From assembly GCA_963702495.1 (NCBI GenBank), contig CAVPDA010000013.1, forward strand, positions 1-64,000: a stretch of DNA of 64,000 nt, in the 5' to 3' direction. Numbering within the stretch: the first letter of the stretch is position 1; every line of letters starts with the position of its first letter. This document shows, one piece after another, positions 10,436-19,172 of the stretch. The translations under genes and the position numbers were made by a program. The notes under the pieces are model-generated. The model did no database searches and had not been told where the DNA came from. It saw nothing but the letters and a program-made list of their open reading frames with translations. This stretch comes from CAVPDA01 sp963702495. GTDB taxonomy: Bacteria; Pseudomonadota; Gammaproteobacteria; Burkholderiales; Rhodocyclaceae.

Positions 10436-11643
10436 GTGTAGTGTCCCCTAAATAGCTTTACAGTGTTTCGGGCAGTTGCTATGCTCTCGCTCATGTCGAA
10501 CACGAGCCAGGCGATCAAGCTGCAATCGGCAGAGCGGACTCAGCTCGAAAAATGGGAATCTTCGCACGGGACTCCGCAACAGGTGGCGATGCGTTGCCGG
10601 ATTATCCTGAAAGCCGTGGCGGGTCAGCAAAATGTGTCGATCGCCGAGGAACTCGGTGTGAGCCGCCCCACGGTGCTGCTGTGGCGCGAGCGGGTGCGCG
10701 AGGGGGGTATCGGAGTGCTCTGGCAGATCGCCCCCGGACGGGGGCGTAAGCCGCACTACGATCAAGCCAAGCGAGATGGGATCATTACTGCAACTTTGCA
10801 GAGCAAGCCCAAGGGCAGAACCCATTGGAGTTGCCGGCTCATGGCGGAGGCGCAAGAGGTCAGCAAGAATACGGTGAACCGCTTATGGCAGTTGCACAAT
10901 CTCAAGCCGCACCTGAGCCGCACCTTTAAGCTCTCGCGGGATGCGAAATTCCTGGAGAAACTCACCGATGTGGTGGGGTTGTATATGAACCCACCGGACC
11001 AAGCGCTGGTGCTGTGTTTGGACGAAAAGAGCCAGATCCAAGCGTTGGATCGCACTCAGCCGGGGCTGCCACTCAAGAAAGGCCGCTGCGGTACGATGAC
11101 GCACGACTACAAACGCAATGGCACGACCACGCTCTTCGCGGCGCTCAACGTATTGGACGGCAAAGTGATCGGCGAATGTCACCCACGGCACCGTCATCAG
11201 GAGTGGCTGAGATTTCTGCGCCGCTTGGACCGGGAGTTTCCCCAAGATCTGCAGTTGCACTTGGTGATGGACAACTACGGTACGCACAAAGAGCCGCATG
11301 TGAAAGCGTGGCTGAAGAAGCATCCCCGATTCGTTTGCCACTTTGTTCCGACCAGTTCAAGTTGGCTGAACATGGTGGAGCGCTGGTTTCGAGAATTGAG
11401 TGAGCAAGCGATTCGGCGCGGCTAGCTTCGTAAGCGTGCCGAATCTACAACAGGCGATCGAGGAATTCATGCAAGCCTGGAACCAAAACCCCAAGCCCTT
11501 CATCTGGACGGCCACCGTCGAGGACATCATCAAGAAGATCGACCGGGCGCGGGCGAAGGTTGAGCAGATCAAACCCGGATCTACCCTACCCAGAGGGAAA
11601 AGGAAGGTGGCTTGCGTGTAAAGTTATTTCAGGGACACTACAC
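10436..11643 (+). mobile_element. IS630-family insertion sequence, TA target duplication
   Basis: Terminal inverted repeats of about 30 bases start with GTGTAGTGTCCC at 10436 and end with GGGACACTACAC at 11643. The inner parts (TAAATAGCTTTACA and the complement of TAAAGTTATTTCAG) match with a few mismatches. TA flanks each end (10434-10435 and 11644-11645), the expected IS630/Tc1-mariner target duplication. The element is about 1208 bp and carries one transposase gene that is frameshifted, so it may be immobile unless the frame is recoded. Confidence 0.92.
10493..11621 (+). pseudogene. IS630-family DDE transposase, +1 frameshift near 11420
   Basis: An N-terminal helix-turn-helix (SIAEELGVSRPTVLLWRERV) is followed by the DDE domain: first Asp in LVLCLDEKSQIQALD, second in LVMDNYGTHK, and the Glu in SSWLNMVERWFREL. 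The first frame stops at a TAG near 11424, right after SEQAIRRG. The normal C-terminus (SFVSVPNLQQAIEEFMQAWN) continues in the next frame to a stop at 11621. One extra base, or two missing, explains this. IS630 elements sometimes use programmed frameshifting, but there is no obvious slippery run at the junction (GGCGCGGCTAGC), so simple inactivation is more likely. Of the in-frame ATGs, 10493 matches the family best. Confidence 0.88.
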
Positions 11644-11686
11644 TAGGGTGGCGAGGACATCCCGACCGGCACGACGCCACGAGAGG

Positions 11687-11716
11687 AAAAAAAACGGGGC
11701 CGAGCGGACCGGCCCC
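11687..11716 (-). terminator. Intrinsic terminator of the copper-oxidase operon
   Basis: On the minus strand a perfect 7-bp stem (GGGGCCG/CGGCCCC, plus-strand 11696-11702 and 11710-11716) with a 7-base loop is followed by a run of eight T (plus-strand A run 11687-11694). It lies about 135 bases after the stop of the beta-propeller gene. Confidence 0.88.
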
Positions 11717-11850
11717 CTGTATCGAGCTAGTGAGACGAAAGTGCGCCGTGAGGCGCCGCAGGCAGAGAGGGAAACCTGCGACAGGGTACACACCTCCCCT
11801 TGTCCGCTCAAACGGCGAATTGTTCGCGGCGCGGGCGAGTGCCACATCGG

Positions 11851-12852
11851 CTACTGCACCGTCACGTCCAGCCGGATGCTGCCGATCGAATCGGCACCAC
11901 CGTTAGCCACCCATACGCGCGAGCCCTCCGCCAGCACCGACGCCGGCCCGGAGCCGGTGCGATAGGCGCGCAGAACGCCGCCGCTCGCGGGGTCGATCTG
12001 CAGCAGCGCGTTCTCCGCTTCTGCGGTGACCCAGATGTGGCGGCCGTCCCAGGCGATTGCCGCAGAACCGTCCCCGACCGGGTACTCCCCTAGCACGCGC
12101 CCGTCTGCGGCGGCCAGGCGAGTCACGCTGCCGCCAAAATAGTTCGTGACCCAGATCGAGGCTCCGTCGAAGGCCAGGGCCTTCGGTCCTCGACCAACGC
12201 CGATGATGGCGACCAGCGCGCCGTTCTCGTCCAGCTTGCTCACCGAGTTGTCGAGATGGTTGGCAACCCACAAGTGCGTGCCATCCCACGCCAAGCCCGC
12301 CGGGCGAGTACCGACCGGATAGGTGCCGATCGGCAGACCGGTGACCGCGTTCACGCGGGTCACGGTGTTGTCGCCACTGTTGCTGACCCAGACGCTGCGG
12401 CGATCGCCGGCCAGTCCGGCCGGCTGGCCGCCGACCCGATAGGAGCCGAGCAGGCGTCCGTCCCACGGGTTGAACCGCTGTAGGACGTTGTTCTGGCTCG
12501 ACGCCACCCACAGCTCACCATCGCGCATCAAGAGAGCGGAGGGGCGCTTGGCAACGGCGAGCGAGCCGATCTGCGCCGCGTCGCCGATGCGCACTCGAGC
12601 AACCCGGTCGGCCCGGTGCTGAGCGATCCAGACATGAGTACCGTCGGTCGCCAGGGCGATCGGAACACTCGACCAACCCGGACCCCGCTGCGCTGGGGCG
12701 ACCGCTTCGAGCGGGGTTCGTAGCGGCAACAGCGTCATCGCGGATGCTGCCGCAAGATCCACCGACTGGACGCCGGGGGCAGCGAGAGATAGAACCAGTG
12801 CCATTGGTGCGAGGCGGGCTCCAATGAGGGTGCTTCGGCGCAGCGTCTTCAT
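11851..12852 (-). CDS. Secreted YVTN/Vgb-type beta-propeller protein
   Basis: 333 residues. The start at 12852 (MKTLRRSTLIG) overlaps the SCO stop by four bases (ATGA) and opens a Sec-type signal (APMALVLSLAAPGVQS). The body is about seven repeats of roughly 40 residues built on a pattern like LAWDGTHLWVANHLDNSVSK and VGTRPAGLAWDGTHLWVANH. This is the pattern of virginiamycin B lyase-like and YVTN propellers. No catalytic residues are evident. In this family it may bind a cofactor, metal or partner protein in the periplasm. Context says it works with the multicopper oxidase and SCO protein. Role inferred only. Confidence 0.85.
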   Translation of the reverse strand: MKTLRRSTLIGARLAPMALVLSLAAPGVQSVDLAAASAMTLLPLRTPLEAVAPAQRGPGWSSVPIALATDGTHVWIAQHRADRVARVRIGDAAQIGSLAVAKRPSALLMRDGELWVASSQNNVLQRFNPWDGRLLGSYRVGGQPAGLAGDRRSVWVSNSGDNTVTRVNAVTGLPIGTYPVGTRPAGLAWDGTHLWVANHLDNSVSKLDENGALVAIIGVGRGPKALAFDGASIWVTNYFGGSVTRLAAADGRVLGEYPVGDGSAAIAWDGRHIWVTAEAENALLQIDPASGGVLRAYRTGSGPASVLAEGSRVWVANGGADSIGSIRLDVTVQ

Positions 12853-13493
12853 GTCTTCTCTCCCGATGCTCGCTGCGGGCCTTCGAGCCGCAGCATGGTT
12901 TTCGCGATCCATTCGGAGCGCGCCTCGCCGGGGCAACCGATCCAGCGTTCCAGCGGCTCGTTGCCAAGGAACAGCATGCCGGTGTGCTGGGTGGTGTCGG
13001 CGTCGATCGCCGGGTCGGGATCAGTGGCCCCGAAGCGGCGTCGCAGCAGGTTGACATCCGCGCTCGATGCCCTCAGGAAGAGCCAACCGGGCCCGATGCC
13101 GAGCTGCTCGACGTGGTGACGCAGGACGTCGGGCGTGTCGGCTTCCGGCCGCAGAGTGATCGAGTACATGAAGATGTCCCGACCGACGCGATCGCCGAGT
13201 TTCTCGTAGACCGCCAGGAGGTTCGCGGTCACCGCAGGACACGCGCCGTCGCAGCTCGCGTAGGTGAAGTTGAGCAACACCATCTTTCCTTTCAGCACAT
13301 CATCGTAAAAGCGCAGCCTGCGGCCGGTGTGCGCCGTAACCTCCACATTCGGAAAGTACGCGCCTCGGAAGCCCCGCGGACGCACTGGCGCGGACTGGGC
13401 GACCCCGGCTGGCAGCGCCAACGTCGCGACGACCGAGGTGGCAAGCCCCAGCCGCAGCCAGTCGCGGCGTGAAATCGATTCCGTCTGGTTCAT
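12849..13493 (-). CDS. SCO1/SenC/PrrC copper chaperone
   Basis: 214 residues with a Tat-like leader (SRRDWLRLGLATSVVATLAL). The thioredoxin-like SCO domain has the copper-binding CxxxC in FTYASCDGACPAVTANL and the conserved histidine in QHTGMLFLG. SCO proteins deliver copper to, or reduce cysteines of, cuproproteins, classically the CuA site of cytochrome oxidase. Here the gene lies 11 bases after the multicopper oxidase and overlaps the propeller gene by four bases. The likely client is therefore the oxidase, an inference. The start at 13493 lies just before the leader; the upstream in-frame sequence is out-of-frame oxidase. Confidence 0.9.
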   Translation of the reverse strand: MNQTESISRRDWLRLGLATSVVATLALPAGVAQSAPVRPRGFRGAYFPNVEVTAHTGRRLRFYDDVLKGKMVLLNFTYASCDGACPAVTANLLAVYEKLGDRVGRDIFMYSITLRPEADTPDVLRHHVEQLGIGPGWLFLRASSADVNLLRRRFGATDPDPAIDADTTQHTGMLFLGNEPLERWIGCPGEARSEWIAKTMLRLEGPQRASGEKT

Positions 13494-13504
13494 TCTCTTG
13501 CTCC

Positions 13505-15256
13505 TCAACGTGGCACGATGTCCCAGCGCACCATCATGGCGTGGTCCTCGTGGGTGGAGTTGTGACAGTGCATCATGTAGCGACCGGTGAAGTCGCGGAA
13601 GCGCATGAACATCTTCACTTCGTTGCCGTAGCCGAGCCGCGCCACGTCCTTGCGCCCGCGCTCGAACGGCGGCGGCGGCCCGCCGTTTCGCTCCAAGACC
13701 ATGAACTCCTCGAAGTGAACGTGTATCGGGTGCTGCCAGCCGCCAGAGTTGTTCTGGAACACCCAGACCTCGCCGGAGCCTTCGGGGATCTGTGCCGCTG
13801 GCGTGTCGCAGTCGAAGATCTGACCGTTTACCGACCACATGCCCCGACGTCGCTCGAAGCGCCACGTACGCACTTTGGCGGCGGCCAGTTCCGCAGCACT
13901 CGGCCGCGGCGCCGGGTAGAAGACGTACGGACCGGGCGCACTGTCATCCGCCGTGATTGCCGGAACCACGTCGAATCGCACCAAGAGATCGCCTTGGCCG
14001 ACCGGAAGAATATTTTCGGTCGGGCCATTGCCGGACTTCTGCTCCAAGCGGTTCTCGAGGTAGATCGAAGTGCCCGGGGGGAACTGGGAGAAATCGATAA
14101 TCACATCGGCGCGCTCCGCCACCGACAGGCGCACGTTCGTCAACTCGTAGGACTGCGGCAGCAGGTTGCCGTCAGCGGCGATTACCTGGAAGGGAAGGCG
14201 GCGCGACGGGTTGGCGAGATCGGTGAGGTGGAACTGCCAGAAGCGCGCCGGGCCGCCCGCGAGCCAGCGGAAGCGATAGCGCCGCGCCTGAACCTGGAAG
14301 CTGGGCTGAATCGCGCCATTCACAACCATCTTGTCGCCGACCTGCCCGTCGAAGTTGAACAGGTCGTAGTAGAGCTGGCCGTCGGGATCGAACAGGCGGT
14401 CTTGGAAGACCATCGGGACGTCGAACTCGCCCCACGGCAGGCGCCAAGCGTTATCGGGACCGCCCGTGTCACGCTCGTCGCTCATGATGTAGAAGCCGGC
14501 CAGGCCCCGGTAGACGTTGGGCGAGGTGAAGTCCACTTTGTGGTCGTGGTACCAGAGCGTGCCCTGCGACTCGCGCGGGTCACCTGCGGGACCGTACTGC
14601 GGCGAACTGAATCCGGCACGTGCGTGCGGGTAGTGGTAGTCGTACCAGCGATCCGCGCCACCCGCCTGCTGCGGGAAGTAGTTGCAGGCGAACCCGTCGC
14701 TTGTGGACGGGTTGTGCGCATTGTGCAGGTGCGTGGAGACCTGCGGGATACCGTAACCGACATGGTCCTGCGGAAGCTCGTTCACGTTACGCACGATCGC
14801 CGGTGCGCCGTAGCGCGAGCGGAACGTCGGGCCGGGGAAGATCCCGTCATAGCCCCAGATCGGGCTCGGAGACATGTCTGGGTGGAACCGGTGCAAGCCC
14901 TCCTTGATGCGTAGTTCATATAGTATCTGCGCTGAAAACCGCTCAAAGGCAACGTGCCGCCCCAGTCGTGATTCGCCGAGCGCGGTTTGGGGCAGAGCTT
15001 GCGGGGTCGGGTTTAGTATTCCGACCGGCTGCTTGGTCGGGGGGAGGGGCAGCGGCTGCACGAATGGGCGAGTCGGCGGACTGGGCGCCTCAGAGGCGTG
15101 CGCCCGCCCGCTCAAGCCGTGCTTGACCACGAGCAAACCGCCGCTCCCGAGCAGCCCCATCTTCAAGAGGTCGCGTCGGCTAACCCGCGCCTCGACCAGT
15201 TCCTGTCGATTCCGGCGCGCAATCTCGGCGATCGAGCGCTCCCGCATGATCCACAT
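13505..15256 (-). CDS. Tat-exported multicopper oxidase (CotA/bilirubin-oxidase-like)
   Basis: 583 residues; ATG at 15256 follows AAGGAGAGG by four bases. The Tat motif is SRRDLLKMG (26-34). Copper ligands are in the expected order: THLHNAH and WYHDHK in the first cupredoxin domain, HPIHVHFEEF and MHCHNSTHEDHAMM at the C-terminus. The last motif supplies Cys, two His and the axial Met of the type 1 site. The DGFACNYFPQ region and overall length fit three-domain CotA-like laccases. Possible substrates are Mn(II), Cu(I), phenols or bilirubin-like molecules; sequence does not decide. It is the first gene of the operon with SCO and the propeller. Confidence 0.93.
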   Translation of the reverse strand: MWIMRERSIAEIARRNRQELVEARVSRRDLLKMGLLGSGGLLVVKHGLSGRAHASEAPSPPTRPFVQPLPLPPTKQPVGILNPTPQALPQTALGESRLGRHVAFERFSAQILYELRIKEGLHRFHPDMSPSPIWGYDGIFPGPTFRSRYGAPAIVRNVNELPQDHVGYGIPQVSTHLHNAHNPSTSDGFACNYFPQQAGGADRWYDYHYPHARAGFSSPQYGPAGDPRESQGTLWYHDHKVDFTSPNVYRGLAGFYIMSDERDTGGPDNAWRLPWGEFDVPMVFQDRLFDPDGQLYYDLFNFDGQVGDKMVVNGAIQPSFQVQARRYRFRWLAGGPARFWQFHLTDLANPSRRLPFQVIAADGNLLPQSYELTNVRLSVAERADVIIDFSQFPPGTSIYLENRLEQKSGNGPTENILPVGQGDLLVRFDVVPAITADDSAPGPYVFYPAPRPSAAELAAAKVRTWRFERRRGMWSVNGQIFDCDTPAAQIPEGSGEVWVFQNNSGGWQHPIHVHFEEFMVLERNGGPPPPFERGRKDVARLGYGNEVKMFMRFRDFTGRYMMHCHNSTHEDHAMMVRWDIVPR

Positions 15257-15335
15257 TCAACCTCTCCTTGACGCGTCGTTTCCTCGTGGCGCTTCGAGCT
15301 GCACCACGTGCTACAGCGGTACATGACGCAAATAA

Positions 15336-15355
15336 AGTTGCAGGACGGTGCAACT
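15336..15355. promoter_or_regulatory. Perfect 7-bp inverted repeat upstream of copper-oxidase operon
   Basis: AGTTGCA (15336-15342) and TGCAACT (15349-15355) form a perfect dyad with a 6-base spacer, 80 bases before the oxidase start. It resembles an operator for a dimeric regulator. No regulator gene adjoins, and no -35/-10 pair could be assigned with confidence. Confidence 0.5.
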
Positions 15356-15359
15356 GACC

Positions 15360-15918
15360 GACTCCTGCCCAGGCAACAACGGCGAGCAGGAACATCTGTT
15401 ACGCCGCTGCTTGACGGGTGAACGCGCGCTTTGTTCGCGCAGATTTCAAGAGCGCGTTGGATTGAGCTTCCCATGCGAGAGGCAGGCGGGCCAAGGGCGA
15501 GATCCTTGCCCGGTTAGTTGGCGGCTTGATCGTGACCAGAATCCAGCAGATCGGCTACGTCCTCCATCACGTGCCGCAAATCCTCGTCGTCTGAGCCGCG
15601 ATGCGCGACTTCGCCCGTCATCTGCGCGAGGCCTGAACTGGTCGCGATCAAGACGCTTGCTCGAAGACTCGGATGGCGGACCGCGCGTTCGAAATTCCTG
15701 TACAGGTGTATGGGTTCGGCGCGAACCTTCTGTCGCTCGGCAAGGAGGCCCCGACCGATGGGCTCTGCCGCGCCGAACGCGAGTTTTGGGCCTTTAGTGG
15801 AACGATCGGATCAGGGCAGGGCGTGGGCAAGCAATCCGGATATCATTCACCGCAACGGCGCAGATGCACTGCAAGCAACAGAGTCTTTGCGTTCTAGCGC
15901 CTTTTCGGTCCGCACATC
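15360..15918. other. Unrecognised region between copper operon and ABC remnant
   Basis: Short frames on both strands exist, such as 15673-15897 (MADRAFEIPVQVYGFGANLL), but none matches a family I know and none has a good ribosome binding site. Stops interrupt every longer frame. It may be remains of a lost gene. Confidence 0.3.
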
Positions 15919-16134
15919 ATGCCCTATCAATATACCTGGCACTCAATCCTCGGCATCGTCCGCGAGCACAAGAAGGATCTGATCAGCGCGCACATCGTCG
16001 CCATTCTGGCGGCGGTGGCGAGCGTGCCGATTCCCCTTCTGATGCCGCTGCTGGTGGACGAAGTGCTGCTGCACCAGCCCGGTCGCCTGGTGGGATGGCT
16101 GAACAGCCAGTTCCCCACCGCCTGGCTGAGCTGA
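15919..16134 (+). pseudogene. Truncated ABC exporter, N-terminal fragment only
   Basis: The 71-codon frame (MPYQYTWHSILGIVREHKKD, then AILAAVASVPIPLLMPLLVD) is the opening of an ABC-type exporter: cytoplasmic helix, first membrane helix, and the conserved LMPLLVDEVLL. It ends in TGA at 16134 soon after LNSQFPTAWLS. The remaining roughly 500 residues, including the ATPase, are absent. This is a deletion remnant, not a small gene. Confidence 0.75.
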
Positions 16135-16397
16135 TCAGGGGTGACGGGCTTTACAGCCGGCTCTATGGGCAACTGCAGCACTGATCGGTCATGCTTACGC
16201 CACGTTTTTCACCGTCGGAAACATCTTTGGCAGTTGAAACGCCGATACCGGTTACAGATCGTCTGCGGACATCCGTCCGGGCCGGCCCGGATTTGCGGCA
16301 AGAAACCCGTTTCAGTTCCTTTGAAAGCTGAACTTGCTCGGCGCCGGATGCTCAGAGGGTGAGTGGAAAGAATCGGCATCCAGGGAGGCGATCTCCG
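16135..16397. other. Short gap after ABC remnant
   Basis: A 46-codon frame at 16191-16331 (MLTPRFSPSETSLAVETPIP) is open but has no recognised relative. GGGAGGCG (16383-16390) is the ribosome binding site for the lipoprotein gene that follows. Confidence 0.3.
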
Positions 16398-17450
16398 ATG
16401 ACAACAATCCGTTGGACCGCCGTGCTGGTGCCGGCGGTGTGTGCGAGTCTGCTCGCCGCCTGCGCCGGATCGCCGGACGGGCGAGAGGGCGGGCTTGTCG
16501 AGTCCTGGTCGGCACGCAACCAGGCGGCGCTGGTCGAGGCCAATCTGGTTCCCCAGCCGGCCGCTTATGAAGTCCGCTACTTCCAGTGGGTTGACCGCGG
16601 CCGGCAGCGCGAGGTGCTGGCCAAGCTCTACCTGCCGCCCGCGGCGGCGCGGCGCGGGCCGGTGCCGCTGGTGGCCTTCTCCCACGGCATGGGTGGGTCA
16701 CGCGAAGGCTATTCCTATCTTGGCGCGAACTGGGCGGCGCGCGGCTATGCCAGCCTGCACCTGCAGCACGCCGGCAGCGACAGTCGCCTGTGGAGCGGAA
16801 ACCCATTCGATATGGTGTCCCGGCTGCAATCGGCAGCAAGCGAGGCCGAGGCGGTCAACCGCGTGCTCGATCTTGGCTTCGCCCTTGACGAGGTGCTCGC
16901 CGATCCGCAGCTTGCCGGCGCGATCGATGCTGGGCGGATTCTCGCTGCCGGTCATTCCTACGGCGCCAACACGGCCTTGCTGGCCGCCGGGGCGGTGTTT
17001 GCGCGCCAGCAAGGGACGCTGAGTTACCGCGACAGCCGTATCGTCGGCGCCGTCATCATCAGTGCGCCTCCGTTCCACGGCGAGCCTGACCCAGAGGCGG
17101 TCGTGCGGCCGATCGGCATCCCGACGCTGCACATTACGGCGACGGGCGACGAGATCCGGATTCCCGGCTACCTCTCCGGCTACGAGGACCGGCTGCGGGT
17201 TTTTGCGGCGACCGGCGGTGCGCGCAAGGCGCTCGTGGCATTTCGCGACGGTTCGCACAGCATGTTCACCGACCGCCTGGGCGCAGGCGGGCGCGACCTG
17301 AATCCGCTGGTCAAGGCGGCTACGGTCGATCTGACGCTGGCCTTCTTCGAGGAAGTGCTGGGCGGCGCGAACGGATTGCTCGCCGCGCGCTCGGCGGGTT
17401 ACGACGGCCTGCTCGCCCGCTTCGAGTCCGAACCCCAAGCCGCTCCTTGA
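16398..17450 (+). CDS. Lipoprotein alpha/beta hydrolase
   Basis: 350 residues. ATG 16398 lies eight bases after GGAGGCG and opens a lipoprotein signal with lipobox LAAC (Cys22), so the protein should be anchored to a membrane facing the periplasm. The alpha/beta-hydrolase core shows the oxyanion stretch VAFSHGMGGSREGY and the nucleophile elbow GHSYGAN (Ser187). A late DGSHSMFTDR supplies the likely catalytic His. It resembles dienelactone-hydrolase/PAF-acetylhydrolase-like esterases; substrate unknown. Its stop overlaps the TTG start of the MFS gene by four bases, so the two are probably translated together. Confidence 0.85.
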   Translation: MTTIRWTAVLVPAVCASLLAACAGSPDGREGGLVESWSARNQAALVEANLVPQPAAYEVRYFQWVDRGRQREVLAKLYLPPAAARRGPVPLVAFSHGMGGSREGYSYLGANWAARGYASLHLQHAGSDSRLWSGNPFDMVSRLQSAASEAEAVNRVLDLGFALDEVLADPQLAGAIDAGRILAAGHSYGANTALLAAGAVFARQQGTLSYRDSRIVGAVIISAPPFHGEPDPEAVVRPIGIPTLHITATGDEIRIPGYLSGYEDRLRVFAATGGARKALVAFRDGSHSMFTDRLGAGGRDLNPLVKAATVDLTLAFFEEVLGGANGLLAARSAGYDGLLARFESEPQAAP

Positions 17451-18676
17451 GCGCAACTGAAGGGGTACCGATCCCCACCCTCTCCTCCGAGCGCGAGCGC
17501 CTTTTCCTGCTCACGCTGGCGGCCGTCCAGTTCAGCCACATCGTCGATTTCATGGTGATGATGCCGCTCGGCCCCTTCCTGATGCAGGGGCTGGGCATCG
17601 ACACCCGGCAGTTCGGCCTGCTGGTCGCCTCCTACAGCTTCTGTGCCGCCGCCTCCGGCTTGCTGGCGGCCGGCTTCATCGACCGCTTCGAACGCAAGCG
17701 GCTGATGCTCGTCCTGTTCGCGCTGTTTGCCTTGGCGACGCTGGCCTGCGGGCTGGCGCCCAACTACGCGACGCTGCTCGTCGCGCGCGGGCTGGCCGGG
17801 GTGTTCGGCGGCATTCTCGGCTCGATGGTGCAAACGCTGCTTGCCGACGCCATCCCCTTCCAGCGCCGGGCGAGCGCCGGCGGCGTGGTCGCCACGGCCT
17901 TTTCGGTGTCAACCGTTGCCGGCGTGCCGCTTTCGCTGTGGCTGGCCGAGGCGTGGGGTTGGCGCATACCTTTCCTGATGATCGCCGCATCGGGCGTGTT
18001 CATCTGGATCGCCGGCTGCTTCTGGCTGCCGGTTCTCGATGGTCATCGCGACGGCGACGGCCCGCGTCACCCGCTGGCCGCCATCGGGCAGGTGCTCGGC
18101 GACGCCAACCAGCGGCGCTCCATGCTGTTCTCGGCTTGCGTGATCTTCTCGGGTTTCACGGTCATTCCCTACCTGACGGTCTACTCGATCGGCAACGCGG
18201 GGGTGCTGGCCAGCCAGATACCGGTCATCTATCTGGCCGGCGGGCTCGCGACCTTGTTCACGGCACGCCTGATCGGGCGCTGGGCCGACCGCGTCGGCAA
18301 GTTGCAGGCATTCCGCTGGCTGGCGCTCGCCGCCATGGCGCCGATCCTGGCGCTGACCCATGTGCAGGACGTCGGCCTGGCGGGCTGGTTGCCGGGCAGC
18401 ATCGCGTTCTTCGTGCTGGTTTCGGGGCGCATGATCCCGGCCATGGCGCTGATCTCGTCGGCCGTCAACTCGGCCTGGCGCGGGGCGGCAATGTCGCTCA
18501 ACTCGACTGTGCAATCGCTGGCCATGGGCGCCGCCAGCTCGCTCGCCGGCTTCGTGATCGCGCAGGATGCCGACGGGCGCTTCACCGGCTACCATCTGGT
18601 CGGCTATATCGCCGTAGCGGCGGGTCTGCTCAGCATGGCGCTGGCCGGCCGGGTAAGGGTGCGCGATGCGCGCTAG
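17447..18676 (+). CDS. MFS transporter, 12-TM exporter-like
   Basis: 409 residues with twelve hydrophobic segments. The first is VQFSHIVDFMVMMPLGPFLM. The loop 2-3 motif is GFIDRFERKRLML, a variant of the MFS GxxxDRxGRR signature, and the helix 5 region has STVAGVPLSLWLAEAWGWR, like drug/sugar exporters (DHA1). The start appears to be TTG at 17447, overlapping the TGA of the upstream hydrolase. Exporter direction is inferred from subfamily features. Coupling to a lipoprotein hydrolase suggests export, or tolerance, of an ester-like compound; the substrate is not determinable. Confidence 0.88.
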   Translation: MSATEGVPIPTLSSERERLFLLTLAAVQFSHIVDFMVMMPLGPFLMQGLGIDTRQFGLLVASYSFCAAASGLLAAGFIDRFERKRLMLVLFALFALATLACGLAPNYATLLVARGLAGVFGGILGSMVQTLLADAIPFQRRASAGGVVATAFSVSTVAGVPLSLWLAEAWGWRIPFLMIAASGVFIWIAGCFWLPVLDGHRDGDGPRHPLAAIGQVLGDANQRRSMLFSACVIFSGFTVIPYLTVYSIGNAGVLASQIPVIYLAGGLATLFTARLIGRWADRVGKLQAFRWLALAAMAPILALTHVQDVGLAGWLPGSIAFFVLVSGRMIPAMALISSAVNSAWRGAAMSLNSTVQSLAMGAASSLAGFVIAQDADGRFTGYHLVGYIAVAAGLLSMALAGRVRVRDAR

Positions 18677-18810
18677 GCGAATGCCGAGCGTATCCAAAAT
18701 CTTGTGTTTCCGAATGGCCGGGTCCTGTGCAACCCATTGCCGACATCCAGTTTGGACTGCGCAGGGCGTGGCACCCTTCGGTTATCATCAGATGACATAG
18801 TCTGCAGCGG

Positions 18811-19172
18811 ATGAACGGTCCCGACATCGGCCTCGAAACGCTTGTTGATCTGGACGGCAGTATCCTGGAGCAAGAGGGCGGCTACTGGATCAAGATCGAG
18901 GTACGGCGGGTCCCGATGTCATAACATGCTCCACATGGCATCAGGTACGGCCTGACGCTGCACGACAAGTATGGCGCCCGAGTCCTGGGCTACGACAACG
19001 CACATGCGGTGAAGCCGCCGGAGAAGTTCAAGTTCGCCGGGCTGCGCCTGCCCTACGACCATCGTCACCGCACCTGGAGCGACAAAGGCGTGCGCTACGC
19101 GTTCGAATCGGCGCATCGGCTTCTGGAGGATTTCTTCGCAGAGGTCGATCGCGTCATCAAGGAAGCACAGCA
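18811..19172 (+). pseudogene. TumE-family toxin (DUF6516), in-frame stop
   Basis: MNGPDIGLETLVDLDGSILE and QEGGYWIKIEVRR begin a DUF6516/TumE-type protein. A TAA at 18922-18924 interrupts, and then the same frame continues with PHGIRYGLTLHDKYGARVLG, DNAHAVKPPEKFKF, YDHRH and RLLEDFFAEVDRVIKE. The whole family length of about 115 residues is present, broken by one nonsense codon and small changes around it. The paired downstream gene is a HTH antitoxin, also damaged. Just upstream, TATCATCAGATGACATA (about 18784-18800) is an imperfect dyad that could have been the operator. Confidence 0.65.

Noticed and set aside
13469..14914. 481-codon plus-strand frame opposite the multicopper oxidase
   Set aside because: Composition is that of a reverse-frame shadow; the oxidase has all copper ligands in order on the other strand.
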